64,000 bases of DNA from positions 990,602 to 1,054,601 of the forward strand of contig NZ_QCZE01000001.1 in NCBI RefSeq assembly GCF_003075035.1, written 5' to 3'. The notes beneath the pieces are model-generated. The model had not been told where the DNA came from and did no database searches. It saw only the letters and a program-made list of their open reading frames with translations. Positions 1 to 8,615 of this stretch are shown here, piece by piece. Position 1 is the stretch's first letter. Every line of letters begins with the position of its first letter. This DNA is from Zobellella maritima (GTDB taxonomy: Bacteria > Pseudomonadota > Gammaproteobacteria > Enterobacterales > Aeromonadaceae). Made by a program: the position numbers and the translations under genes.

Positions 1-33
1 ACTTACACACACTATTACTTTGTTACATCAAGT

Positions 34-110
<77 letters not shown>

Positions 111-227
111 TCCGATACTTAACGTCTTACTTACACACTATATTACTGCAACCCTGAGCCGGTTGCACGAGTAGGGCAGGGGAGTTAACCGACGCCTTAC
201 ACGCTGTTTTACGCAATACATCAATGT

Positions 228-304
<77 letters not shown>

Positions 305-318
305 TCCTCAGGCTGCGT

Positions 319-347
319 ATACTAGTGATCGGCATCACCGAATGCAA
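319..347 (-). promoter_or_regulatory. sigma-70 promoter of the tRNA-fMet genes
   Basis: On the minus strand, TTGCAT (342-347) and TAGTAT (319-324) are separated by exactly 17 bases and followed by a short GC-rich discriminator just before the tRNA 5' end at 304. This is the arrangement expected of a stable-RNA promoter. Seen by eye only. Confidence 0.55.
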
Positions 348-483
348 GGCCTTTACCTGGCATTGGATTTGTTCGAGTAATAAAAGTGCAATCTGCTTAT
401 CTTCTGGACAAGGCCGCCAATTCTTACAGACTGCCGGTGCTTTAAGGTATAATACCGGCCTCTTTTGCCAAACAAACCTGACT

Positions 484-2589
484 ATGCTGCCGTTTTTTGC
501 TACCTGCCCCAAGGGCCTCGAATCCTTATTAACCGACGAATTACAACACCTGGGAGCGCTCGAACTCCAGGAAACCGTTGCCGGTGTTGCCTTCAAGGGC
601 AGCCTGGAGACCGCCTACCGGGCCTGTCTCTGGTCACGGCTGGCATCCCGTATTATGTTGCAGCTGGCCGACTTTACCATGCGCAGCGACATGGACCTGT
701 ATCTGGGTGCGGCCAATGTGGAATGGGAACAGCATATTCAGCCCGGACAGACCTTTTCGGTGGATTTCTCCGGTGGTAATAACGAAATCACCAACACCCA
801 GTATGGCGCCCTGCGGATCAAGGATGCCATCGTCGACCGCCTGAACCGACTCAGGGGCGAGCGTCCGAACGTCGACAAACGACTGCCCGATGTCCGTATC
901 CTGGCCCATTTAAAGCGTAACCAGCTCAGCGTTACCCTGGATCTGTCAGGACCTGCCCTGCACCAACGCGGCTATCGCCAGCAGGCGGGGGAGGCACCAT
1001 TAAAAGAGAACCTGGCGGCCGCCATTTTATTGCGCAGCGGCTGGGATAAAAGCTCCCCCCTGGTCGATCCCATGTGCGGCTCCGGCACCCTGCTGATAGA
1101 AGCCGCCTTGATGGCCGCCGATCAGGCGCCGGGCCTGCTGCGTCGGCGCTTTGGTTTTAACGCCTGGTCCGGCCATGACGATGCCCTGTGGCAGACGGTC
1201 AAGGCCGAAGCCAGTGTGCGCGCCACCCGGGGTTTGAAACAGTGCACTACTACCCTGTATGGTTTCGACCAGGATCCCCGGGTGTTGGGTTTTGCACGCG
1301 AAAACGCCGAGGCCGCCGGTGTAGCACAGCTGCTCCAGGTTGAGCGCGGTGCGGTCACCGAGCTGACCAACCCCAGCGAACAAGCTGGCTGGCTGATATC
1401 CAACCCCCCCTACGGTGAACGGCTGAGTGACTTCCCTTCCTTATTGGGCTTGCATCAGACCCTGGGAGAAAAGCTACGGGATCAGTTCAAGGGCTGGCAT
1501 GTCAGCCTGATCTCCAGTTCTCCCGAGTTGCTCAGTTGCCTGCGGCTGCGACCGGAAAAACAATACCGGCTGTTTAACGGCGCCCTGGCCTGTGAGCTGA
1601 GGAACTACCGTATCGCCGAAGACGCCAGGCCGGCACGGCCGGTAGCGGAAGATTTTGCCAACCGCCTGGCCAAGAACATCAAGGCGCTGGAAAAATGGGC
1701 CGGCAAAGAATCCATCGATTGCTACCGGCTCTATGATGCGGACCTGCCGGAATACAATGCCGCCATCGACCGCTATCGGGAATATCTGGTCATTCAGGAA
1801 TATGCTGCGCCCAAGACCATTCCCGCGCACAAGGCCCAGGCCCGCTTCTTTGATCTGGTACAGGCCACCATGGCGGTAACCGGGGTGAGCGGCGACAGAG
1901 TGGTGCTCAAGGTACGGGCCCGGCAGAAGGGCAGCGAACAGTATGAACGGCTCGATCGTCGCGACCAATGGCTGGAGGTACAGGAACACAATGCCCGCCT
2001 ACTGGTGAACCTGCATGACTATCTGGATACCGGCCTGTTCCTGGATCACAGACCCATCCGCAAACAGCTGGGTGAGCTGGCCCGGGGCAAGGACGTGCTT
2101 AACCTGTTCGCCTATACCGGCACCGCAACCGTGCACGCCGCCCTGGGTGGCGCCAAAACTACCACCACTGTGGACATGTCCAAGACCTATCTGGCCTGGG
2201 CCGAGCGTAACCTGCGGCTTAATGGCCTGGGTGGGCGCCAGCACCAGTTCATTCAGGCCGACTGCCTGAGCTGGCTGGCACAGCCGGGTGCCGAATACGA
2301 TTTGATGTTTGTCGATCCACCCACTTTTTCCAACTCCAAGCGGATGGATGACGCCTTCGATGTGCAGCGCGATCATATCAAGCTGCTCGGCATGCTGAGC
2401 AAGCGGCTGCGTCCGACGGGCCTGCTTATTTTCTCCAACAACAAGCGCCATTTTAAAATGGATCTGGAGGCGTTGGCGGAGCTGGGTCTGACCGCGAAAA
2501 ATATCACCCAGGCCAGCCTGCCCAAGGACTTCGCCCGCAATCCGCATATCCATAACTGCTGGGAAATCCGCTGGAGTGCACCGGCATGA
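484..2589 (+). CDS. rlmL: 23S rRNA m2G2445/m7G2069 methyltransferase RlmKL
   Basis: Bifunctional rRNA methyltransferase of 701 residues (E. coli RlmL is 702), modifying G2445 and G2069 of 23S rRNA. The N-terminal THUMP region is followed by a Rossmann methyltransferase with NPPY (SNPPYGERL, about residue 305). The C-terminal RlmK half has a second SAM-binding fold (LNLFAYTGT) and a DPPTFSNSK catalytic motif. The reading frame is open upstream to 268, but the family begins MLPFFATCPKGLE, so the ATG at 484 is preferred. The stop overlaps the next start (ATGA), indicating translational coupling. Confidence 0.95.
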   Translation: MLPFFATCPKGLESLLTDELQHLGALELQETVAGVAFKGSLETAYRACLWSRLASRIMLQLADFTMRSDMDLYLGAANVEWEQHIQPGQTFSVDFSGGNNEITNTQYGALRIKDAIVDRLNRLRGERPNVDKRLPDVRILAHLKRNQLSVTLDLSGPALHQRGYRQQAGEAPLKENLAAAILLRSGWDKSSPLVDPMCGSGTLLIEAALMAADQAPGLLRRRFGFNAWSGHDDALWQTVKAEASVRATRGLKQCTTTLYGFDQDPRVLGFARENAEAAGVAQLLQVERGAVTELTNPSEQAGWLISNPPYGERLSDFPSLLGLHQTLGEKLRDQFKGWHVSLISSSPELLSCLRLRPEKQYRLFNGALACELRNYRIAEDARPARPVAEDFANRLAKNIKALEKWAGKESIDCYRLYDADLPEYNAAIDRYREYLVIQEYAAPKTIPAHKAQARFFDLVQATMAVTGVSGDRVVLKVRARQKGSEQYERLDRRDQWLEVQEHNARLLVNLHDYLDTGLFLDHRPIRKQLGELARGKDVLNLFAYTGTATVHAALGGAKTTTTVDMSKTYLAWAERNLRLNGLGGRQHQFIQADCLSWLAQPGAEYDLMFVDPPTFSNSKRMDDAFDVQRDHIKLLGMLSKRLRPTGLLIFSNNKRHFKMDLEALAELGLTAKNITQASLPKDFARNPHIHNCWEIRWSAPA

Positions 2590-2816
2590 TGACATTATTT
2601 TCCACCGACGGCTGTCACCTGTGTGAGCAGGCTTGGCAACTGCTGGAGCAGAATGGTGTGTCGGCACAGACCGAGCTAAAGGACATCATGGATAACGAAC
2701 AGTGGCTGGCCGACTATCGGGTGCGTATCCCTGTGCTGCGGCGTGAAGATGGTGCCGAACTAAACTGGCCCTTTACCGCAGCCGATCTTATTGAATTCAA
2801 TCGAGTACGAACATGA
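2586..2816 (+). CDS. glutaredoxin-family (DUF836-like) thiol protein
   Basis: A 76-residue thioredoxin-fold protein with a CxxC site near the N-terminus (DGCHLCEQA) and the cis-proline region RIPVLRRE. This fits the small glutaredoxin-like family often found next to rlmL and uup. Its start overlaps the rlmL stop and its own stop overlaps the uup start, both as ATGA, so the three genes form one tightly coupled operon. The substrate is unknown. Confidence 0.85.
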   Translation: MMTLFSTDGCHLCEQAWQLLEQNGVSAQTELKDIMDNEQWLADYRVRIPVLRREDGAELNWPFTAADLIEFNRVRT

Positions 2817-4720
2817 GCCTGTTAACCCTGCAAAACGCCCAACTGGCGTTTGGTGACGCCCCCTTGCTGGACGGCGTCGAACTGAATATCTTTACCGGCG
2901 AACGCCTGTGTATCGTCGGTCGCAACGGGGCCGGCAAGTCGACCCTAATGAAGGTCATCGCCGGTGATATCCAGCTGGATGACGGCCGCCGCCAGCTGCA
3001 GCAGGGCATCAAAATCGCCCGTCTCGAGCAGGATCCCCCCAAGGTCGCCGACGATCAGACCGTTTTCGACTATGTGGCCGCCGGCTTGGCCGATCTGGGC
3101 GAACTGCTGGCCCGCTATCATCACCAGTTGGAACGGGTCGCCACCGACAGCTCTGAAAAAGCCATGAGCGAGCTGATGCGGTTGCAGGAAGCGGTTGAAC
3201 ATGCCAACGGCTGGCAGTTCGATACCCGCATCAACCAGAGCCTGACCCTGCTCGGGCTGGATGCCGACACTCGCCTGAACGACCTGTCGGGTGGCTGGCT
3301 GCGCAAGGTGGCGCTGGCCCGGGCCCTGGCCAATGATCCGGACATTCTGCTGCTCGATGAGCCCACCAACCACCTGGATATTGACGCCATCGCCTGGTTG
3401 GAAAGCTTCCTGGTCGATTTTCGTGGTGCCATCGTATTTGTCAGCCATGATCGGGCCTTTATCCGCAAGATGGCGACCCGTATCCTGGATCTGGACCGGG
3501 GCAAACTGTCCAGCTGGCCGGGCAACTATGATGAATACCTGGTCAACAAGGAAGAAGCCCTGCGGGTGGAAGCCGAGCAAAATGCCCTGTTCGACAAACG
3601 TCTGGCCCAGGAAGAAGCCTGGATCCGTCAGGGTATCAAGGCCCGCCGCACCCGCAACGAGGGCCGGGTACGGGCCCTGAAGGCCCTGCGCGTTGAGCGT
3701 AGCCAGCGGCGGGAAAGTATGGGCAAGGTCAGTGTCAGCCTGGACGAGGTACGGCGCTCCGGAAAAATCGTATTTGAGGCGGAAAATCTACATTTCGCCT
3801 ATGAAGGCAAGCCCCTGCTCAAGGACTTTTCCGCCATGGTGCAAAGGGGGGACAAAATCGCCCTGGTCGGCCCCAATGGTTGTGGCAAGAGTACCCTGAT
3901 CAAACTGCTGCTGGGCCAGCTGGAAGCACAGCAGGGCACGCTCAAAGGCGGCACCAAGCTGGAAGTGGCCTACTTCGACCAATATCGGGCCCAGTTGGAT
4001 CCCGAGCGCACCGTGATGGACAACCTGGCCGACGGCAAGCAGGAAGTGGAAGTGAATGGCCGCTCGCGCCATGTTCTGGGCTATCTGCAGGATTTCCTGT
4101 TCGAGCCCAAGCGGGCCCGCACTCCGGTCAAGGCCCTGTCCGGCGGCGAGAAAAACCGCCTGTTGCTGGCCCGGTTGTTCCTCAAGCCCAACAACCTGCT
4201 GGTGCTGGATGAACCGACCAACGATCTGGACGTGGAAACCCTGGAGCTGCTGGAAGAGCTGCTGGCCGATTATCAGGGTACCCTGCTGCTGGTCAGCCAC
4301 GATCGGGACTTTATCGATAATACCGTGACCCATTGCTGGCTGTTTGAAGGTGAGGGCAAGGTCAGCGAATATGTGGGTGGCTACCAGGATATGCAGTTCC
4401 AGCGCGCCCAGCAGGCCGACGCGGTAGCGGCAGCCAGACCCAAGGAAAAAGCCAAGACCCCCGAGCCTAAAGCCGGCACCAAGGCCAAAACCGGCAAGAA
4501 GCTGTCTTACAAACAACGGCAGGAACTGGATGGCCTGCCCGCCAGGCTGGAACAGCTGGAGCAGCAGATAACCGAGCTGCAGCAGGATATCAGCCAGCCC
4601 GAGTTTTTCAGTCAGCCGGAAGATGTTACCCAGGCCAGCCTGCAACAGCTGGCCCGGCTCGAAGCGGAACTGGAACAGGCCTTTAGCCGCTGGGAAGAGC
4701 TGGAAGCCCTATCCGCCTAG
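2813..4720 (+). CDS. uup: ABC-F ATPase Uup
   Basis: A 635-residue cytosolic ABC-F protein that acts on ribosomes and has been linked to suppression of precise transposon excision and to branched DNA. Two ATP-binding domains are visible. The first has Walker A GRNGAGKST, signature LSGGW and Walker B LLLDEPTNHLD. The second has GPNGCGKST, LSGGEKNR and LVLDEPTNDLD. A charged C-terminal coiled coil (about residues 540-635, preceded by a Lys/Pro/Ala linker) is the Uup-type DNA-binding tail. Its start overlaps the glutaredoxin gene. Confidence 0.95.
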   Translation: MSLLTLQNAQLAFGDAPLLDGVELNIFTGERLCIVGRNGAGKSTLMKVIAGDIQLDDGRRQLQQGIKIARLEQDPPKVADDQTVFDYVAAGLADLGELLARYHHQLERVATDSSEKAMSELMRLQEAVEHANGWQFDTRINQSLTLLGLDADTRLNDLSGGWLRKVALARALANDPDILLLDEPTNHLDIDAIAWLESFLVDFRGAIVFVSHDRAFIRKMATRILDLDRGKLSSWPGNYDEYLVNKEEALRVEAEQNALFDKRLAQEEAWIRQGIKARRTRNEGRVRALKALRVERSQRRESMGKVSVSLDEVRRSGKIVFEAENLHFAYEGKPLLKDFSAMVQRGDKIALVGPNGCGKSTLIKLLLGQLEAQQGTLKGGTKLEVAYFDQYRAQLDPERTVMDNLADGKQEVEVNGRSRHVLGYLQDFLFEPKRARTPVKALSGGEKNRLLLARLFLKPNNLLVLDEPTNDLDVETLELLEELLADYQGTLLLVSHDRDFIDNTVTHCWLFEGEGKVSEYVGGYQDMQFQRAQQADAVAAARPKEKAKTPEPKAGTKAKTGKKLSYKQRQELDGLPARLEQLEQQITELQQDISQPEFFSQPEDVTQASLQQLARLEAELEQAFSRWEELEALSA

Positions 4721-4738
4721 GCCCCCATGTAGCATAGC

Positions 4739-4766
4739 GGTCACTCCCGTGCAGCTGGGAGTGACC
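4739..4766 (+). terminator. hairpin after uup
   Basis: A perfect 10-bp stem (GGTCACTCCC / GGGAGTGACC) with an 8-base loop lies 18 bases after the uup stop. No T-run follows, so it may be a 3'-end stabiliser or an imperfect terminator rather than a classic intrinsic terminator. Confidence 0.4.
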
Positions 4767-4901
4767 CTACCCCTCCAACCCGTCAATGACTCAGCCAACA
4801 GCCCTCGGCGGCCTGCATTTCGTGTTAAATATTCTTTAATAGAATTTTCATAAATATCAGTCGCTAATCGTGCATACTGCACTATGCTCAGAAATTAACC
4901 C

Positions 4902-4930
4902 TTGACCTGAACATCAGAGTCAACTATTCA
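4902..4930 (+). promoter_or_regulatory. candidate rmf promoter
   Basis: TTGACC (4902-4907) and TATTCA (4925-4930) are separated by 17 bases, about 60 bases upstream of the rmf start. The -35 is good and the -10 weak. The remainder of the 270-base gap between uup and rmf holds the post-uup hairpin and AT-rich sequence with no visible gene. Confidence 0.35.
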
Positions 4931-4991
4931 TAGTGGACGGTGGTTACGAAATCGCCGTACACTTTTTGTTGATTAAATGAGGGTCATACCT

Positions 4992-5168
4992 ATGAAGAGA
5001 CAAAAACGTGACCGTTTGGAAAGAGCGCGTACCCGCGGTTACCAAGCTGGAGTCAGTGGTCGTTCTAAAGAGCAATGCCCCTATAATGATTTTGATGCCA
5101 AAGGCCAATGGCTAGGGGGATGGCGAAATGCAATGGAAGACAAGGGTTCCGGCCTCTTCATTAAGTAA
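4992..5168 (+). CDS. rmf: ribosome modulation factor
   Basis: A 58-residue basic protein beginning MKRQKRDRLERA, with GYQAG, GRSKEQCPY and QWLGGWR. All are hallmarks of Rmf, which dimerises 70S ribosomes into inactive 100S particles in stationary phase. The frame extends 15 bases upstream, but the ATG at 4992 gives the family N-terminus and follows GAGGGTC. It faces fabA convergently, as in Enterobacteria. Confidence 0.95.
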   Translation: MKRQKRDRLERARTRGYQAGVSGRSKEQCPYNDFDAKGQWLGGWRNAMEDKGSGLFIK

Positions 5169-5188
5169 GTAGGTTTCAACATTCAACA

Positions 5189-5216
5189 AAAAGGCCCCGC
5201 ATACGCGGGGCCTTGA
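5189..5216 (+). terminator. intrinsic terminator of rmf
   Basis: A GC stem (AAGGCCCCGC / GCGGGGCCTT) with a short loop lies about 20 bases after the rmf stop. An A-run precedes it and the downstream side is moderately T-rich, so it may work in both directions. Confidence 0.6.
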
Positions 5217-5245
5217 CGTTTACACCAATCGGCTGTCACGCCATA

Positions 5246-5278
5246 CAAAAAAGGCCCCGTATCAATGGCGGGGCTTTA
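5246..5278 (-). terminator. intrinsic terminator of fabA
   Basis: On the minus strand a GCCCCGCC / GGGGCC hairpin is followed by a run of six Ts. It lies about 25 bases beyond the fabA stop, which suits a rho-independent terminator. Confidence 0.65.
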
Positions 5279-5301
5279 ATGTATCTGCCTGGACGGCAAT
5301 A

Positions 5302-5832
5302 TCAGAAGCTGGAGGTATCGGTGAACAGGCCGACTTTCAGATCCTTGGCTTCGTAGATCACCCGGCCGTCGACTTCGACGATACCGTCGGCAATGCCCAT
5401 GATCAGCTTGCGCCAGATCACCCGCTTGAGGGTGATCTTGTAGGTCACCTTCTTGGCGGTCGGCAAAATCTGGCCGGTGAATTTGACTTCACCCACGCCC
5501 AGGGCACGGCCCTTGCCGGGACCGCCTTTCCAGCCGAGGAAGAAGCCGACCAGCTGCCACATGGCATCCAGGCCCAGGCAGCCGGGCATCACGGGATCAC
5601 CGGGGAAGTGGCAGTCAAAGAACCACAGATCGGGGGTAATATCCAGCTCGGCGAGGATTTCGCCCTTGCCATGCTCGCCACCTTCGTCGCTGATATGCAC
5701 GATGCGGTCCATCATCAGCATATTGGGGGCGGGCAACTGGCTGTTACCCGGGCCAAACAGTTCGCCCTGGCTACAGGCCAGCAATTCGTCTTTGGTAAAG
5801 GCGTGCTTGCCTAATTCTTTTTGTGAAGCCAT
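5302..5832 (-). CDS. fabA: 3-hydroxydecanoyl-ACP dehydratase/isomerase
   Basis: FabA introduces the cis double bond in unsaturated fatty acid synthesis by dehydrating 3-hydroxydecanoyl-ACP and isomerising the product. The sequence carries the catalytic His in [12 protein letters not shown] and the Asp in [10 protein letters not shown], and the family signature [14 protein letters not shown]. Starting at [12 protein letters not shown] gives 176 residues (E. coli 172) with a GGAAGAG ribosome site; ten further upstream residues are in frame but lack family support. A FabR-like operator lies about 60 bases upstream. Confidence 0.95.
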   Translation of the reverse strand: MASQKELGKHAFTKDELLACSQGELFGPGNSQLPAPNMLMMDRIVHISDEGGEHGKGEILAELDITPDLWFFDCHFPGDPVMPGCLGLDAMWQLVGFFLGWKGGPGKGRALGVGEVKFTGQILPTAKKVTYKITLKRVIWRKLIMGIADGIVEVDGRVIYEAKDLKVGLFTDTSSF

Positions 5833-5890
5833 CAAACTCTTCCAGATTGGATCAGGCACCAAGGCCTTGATAGTAAAATTCGCGCCACTT

Positions 5891-5910
5891 TAGCGAACAG
5901 CTGTGCGCTA
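5891..5910. promoter_or_regulatory. FabR-like operator upstream of fabA
   Basis: AGCGAACAGCTGTGCGCT (5892-5909, flanked by T and A) is a near-perfect palindrome. It closely resembles the 18-bp FabR site AGCGTACA-N2-TGTtCGCT known upstream of enterobacterial fabA and fabB. Its fabA-side half overlaps a plausible -35 (TTCGCT), about 16 bases from TACTAT, placing it where a repressor would act. FabR binding is inferred. Confidence 0.6.
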
Positions 5911-5926
5911 AACAAGTCCGATCTCT

Positions 5927-7894
5927 TTAACGCCGGAATAAACGCCGTAAAAAGCTGCTTTCGACCGTATGGCCGTTCAGTTCATCCAGCCGATCCCGGA
6001 TCCGACCGAACAGGGTGTCCGGCTGCTCTACATCGCCGGCCACGCAGCCGGTCAGCAACTCGATGGCCTGCTCCACATGAGCTACCGGATAGATATGAAA
6101 TCGGCCGGCGGTCACGGCGGCACTGACTTCGTCCGATAACACCAGCTGCAGACGATTGCTGGCCGGGATAAGGACGCCCTGATCGCCGGTCAACCCCTGG
6201 ATCTGGCACAGCCGGTAAAACCCTTCTATTTTTTCGTTCACCCCGCCCACCGGCTGTACATTGCCGAACTGATCGACCGCGCCGGTAATGGCGAAATGCT
6301 GATGAATCGGCTCCTTGGCCAGGGCCGAGAGCAGGGCGCACAGGCCGGCCAGAGAGGCACTGTCACCGTCAATTTCATGATAGGACTGCTCAAATACCAG
6401 ATTAGCCGATAACGGCGAGGGGTGCTCGGCACCAAACAGGTTGGCCAGGTAGCCGTGGATGATCATCATTGCCTTGGCGTGAATATGGCCGGCCAGCTCG
6501 GACTTGCGTTCAATATCGGCCACATCACCGTCGCCCAGGTGCACGGTGGCGGTCAGGCGCACCGGCTCGCCGAAATCGTAGGGGTGACCGGTTATCTGGA
6601 TTACCGACAGGCCGTTGATTTGGCCGATGGCCCGCCCCTGGGTCTGCATCAGATACTGGCCGTCACGCACCCCCAGATCCGAATGCTCGACCAGGAAATT
6701 GAGCCGGTAGTCCTGTTCGGCCTGAGCCTTGATCACATGGGCTTCGGTGATTAGGGTAGCCTGCTCCCGCTTGGCTATTACCTCGGCCAGCTGCATCAGG
6801 GCCACCAGCTGAGCCTCGACCAGGGACAGCCGGTGTTGATGTTCGGTCAAACGACAGCCGTAACGACACAGCCTGAGTATTGCCTTGGCATCCATATCCA
6901 ACATCTGGTGCTTCTCCCGCAGATGGGCGAGGAAGCCCACATAGCTGCCGAGATCGGTCTGGCCGTCCCATTCGGGGACGATATCGGCCCGCAGGAAAAC
7001 CAAAGTATCCAGCTCCCTATCAAGCAAATAGAGTTCGGCGACCGACAGCCGATCGCCCACCAGTATCAGGTGAATGTCGAGGGGGGGCGGCTCGGGCTGG
7101 AAATAAAAGGCCGCCATTTCGGCCGGGCGGGTCCATTCCACCTTGCGGGTAGCCAGGGCATTCTTCAGTCGAAACCACAGCTGTGGTTGCTCCAGCAGCT
7201 CTTCGATCGGCAATATCAGGTAGCCGCCATTGGCCTGATGGATCAGTCCCGGTTCCAGCAGGTGATGATGGCTGAATACAGTGCCCTGTTCGGTCTGGAA
7301 ATGGATGGCACCGAATAATTGCTCCGCGTTGAACTGGCGTGCGTAGACGATGGGGATGCTTTCATCGTACCTGTGCACCATCAGGTTGATCAGGATAGGA
7401 TGGCTGAATCCCTGACCGGTGGCCACGTGCTGGGACAGGGCGGACAGGTAGTCGGCAACCTTTTCATCCTGCTCCTGTTTTCTCAGGATCCGCTCGACGA
7501 TATGCTCGGCTTCCAGGTGGCGGGATGACAGCTCCAGCAGCTGGCCGACCAGCTCACAGAATTCGATGCCGGTACCCGCCTTCAGCTTGAGCCAGATCGG
7601 CTTCTGCGGATGGAACAGGTTCTCGGCATAACAAAGATCGAACAGGTCTGCATGGCTGGCATGCTTGTTCACCAGATCCTGCACCAGCTCTTCATAATCC
7701 ACGCCCGGGAAACCGTTCAGCAGCAAGACAGGATTGACCGCCGTCAGCCCCGTCAGGGTTGCGAAGGCCGAATCAACCCTAGCCTGCAGTGAACTGAAGG
7801 CTAGGGAGGGGCATTCGGTCAGGGTAGTTAGTGATGGCGCATGAAAAACGGGATTCAGGTCGGCAGGACTCAGTGGTTGCACACGATGACTCAT
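5927..7894 (-). CDS. lonH: Lon-like protease LonH (YcbZ family)
   Basis: A 655-residue protein with a C-terminal Lon serine protease domain. The catalytic Ser lies in DGDSAS (about S512) and the catalytic Lys in GGVNEKIEG (about K555), with the 43-residue spacing typical of Lon. The N-terminal part is AAA-like, but I see no Walker A; LLNGFPGVDYEEL stands at the expected place, so ATP use is doubtful. It sits upstream of fabA as ycbZ does in Enterobacteria, but matP is not beside it. The physiological substrate is unclear. Confidence 0.88.
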   Translation of the reverse strand: MSHRVQPLSPADLNPVFHAPSLTTLTECPSLAFSSLQARVDSAFATLTGLTAVNPVLLLNGFPGVDYEELVQDLVNKHASHADLFDLCYAENLFHPQKPIWLKLKAGTGIEFCELVGQLLELSSRHLEAEHIVERILRKQEQDEKVADYLSALSQHVATGQGFSHPILINLMVHRYDESIPIVYARQFNAEQLFGAIHFQTEQGTVFSHHHLLEPGLIHQANGGYLILPIEELLEQPQLWFRLKNALATRKVEWTRPAEMAAFYFQPEPPPLDIHLILVGDRLSVAELYLLDRELDTLVFLRADIVPEWDGQTDLGSYVGFLAHLREKHQMLDMDAKAILRLCRYGCRLTEHQHRLSLVEAQLVALMQLAEVIAKREQATLITEAHVIKAQAEQDYRLNFLVEHSDLGVRDGQYLMQTQGRAIGQINGLSVIQITGHPYDFGEPVRLTATVHLGDGDVADIERKSELAGHIHAKAMMIIHGYLANLFGAEHPSPLSANLVFEQSYHEIDGDSASLAGLCALLSALAKEPIHQHFAITGAVDQFGNVQPVGGVNEKIEGFYRLCQIQGLTGDQGVLIPASNRLQLVLSDEVSAAVTAGRFHIYPVAHVEQAIELLTGCVAGDVEQPDTLFGRIRDRLDELNGHTVESSFLRRLFRR

Positions 7895-8081
7895 AAGCTG
7901 GAATAAATTGCTGCCAGTATACTGCAGCCCGCAGGACGATCGACACTTTCAGGTAAAAAGGGACGCTATTTTTAACAGGGGGCCTTTTCCCGGTCGGACG
8001 CTTCATCAATTCGTCAACCCATGGTCACCACTTTGTCATACCGGGCTTCTAGGGTGTATTCCGATACATGGAGGAAATGCT

Positions 8082-8597
8082 ATGCGCCTGGATACCCTGA
8101 CCAGCTGGGATCATCGGTTGTTTCAGAAAAGCCAATCCCATGGCTACTGGCGACAGTGTGCATGCCTGTCCCGCTGGATTTCCCGTACCGGGGACGGTCC
8201 GCCTTATGCCGTGCTCGGCCTGATACTGTGGTTCAGCAATCTACCCCATCTGCAGGGATATGTGGTGGACGCCTTGATGGCCTTCGCCCTCGAATTGCCC
8301 TGTTACCTGGCTATCAAGAATATCTGCCGCCGGCCCCGGCCCGCCGCGGCCATCGCCGGCTGCCAGGCCTATATTCACCCCTCCGATCGGTTCAGCCTGC
8401 CTTCGGGGCATACCGCCGCCGCCTTTTTGATGGCCGTGCTGGCAGTCGGTCACCTGGGAATAGTGGGGTTGCTGACATTGCCCTGGGCGCTGATGGTCGG
8501 CCTGTCTCGGGTACTGCTCGGGGTTCACTTTCCCGGCGATATACTGGCCGGGGCCGCACTCGGTGGTGGCATAGCCTGTTTTGTACTCTGGTTCTGA
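8082..8597 (+). CDS. PAP2-superfamily membrane phosphatase
   Basis: A 171-residue membrane protein with all three PAP2 signatures: KNICRRPRP (KX6RP), SLPSGH (PSGH) and SRVLLGVHFPGD (SRX5HX3D). It probably dephosphorylates a lipid phosphate (undecaprenyl diphosphate or phosphatidate type) at the inner membrane. The ATG at 8082 is preferred over an upstream frame extension because GGAGG lies 8 bases before it. It is 18 bases from, and likely cotranscribed with, the following glycosyltransferase. Confidence 0.88.
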   Translation: MRLDTLTSWDHRLFQKSQSHGYWRQCACLSRWISRTGDGPPYAVLGLILWFSNLPHLQGYVVDALMAFALELPCYLAIKNICRRPRPAAAIAGCQAYIHPSDRFSLPSGHTAAAFLMAVLAVGHLGIVGLLTLPWALMVGLSRVLLGVHFPGDILAGAALGGGIACFVLWF

Positions 8598-8615
8598 CGG
8601 CGGCAAGGAGTTCAC

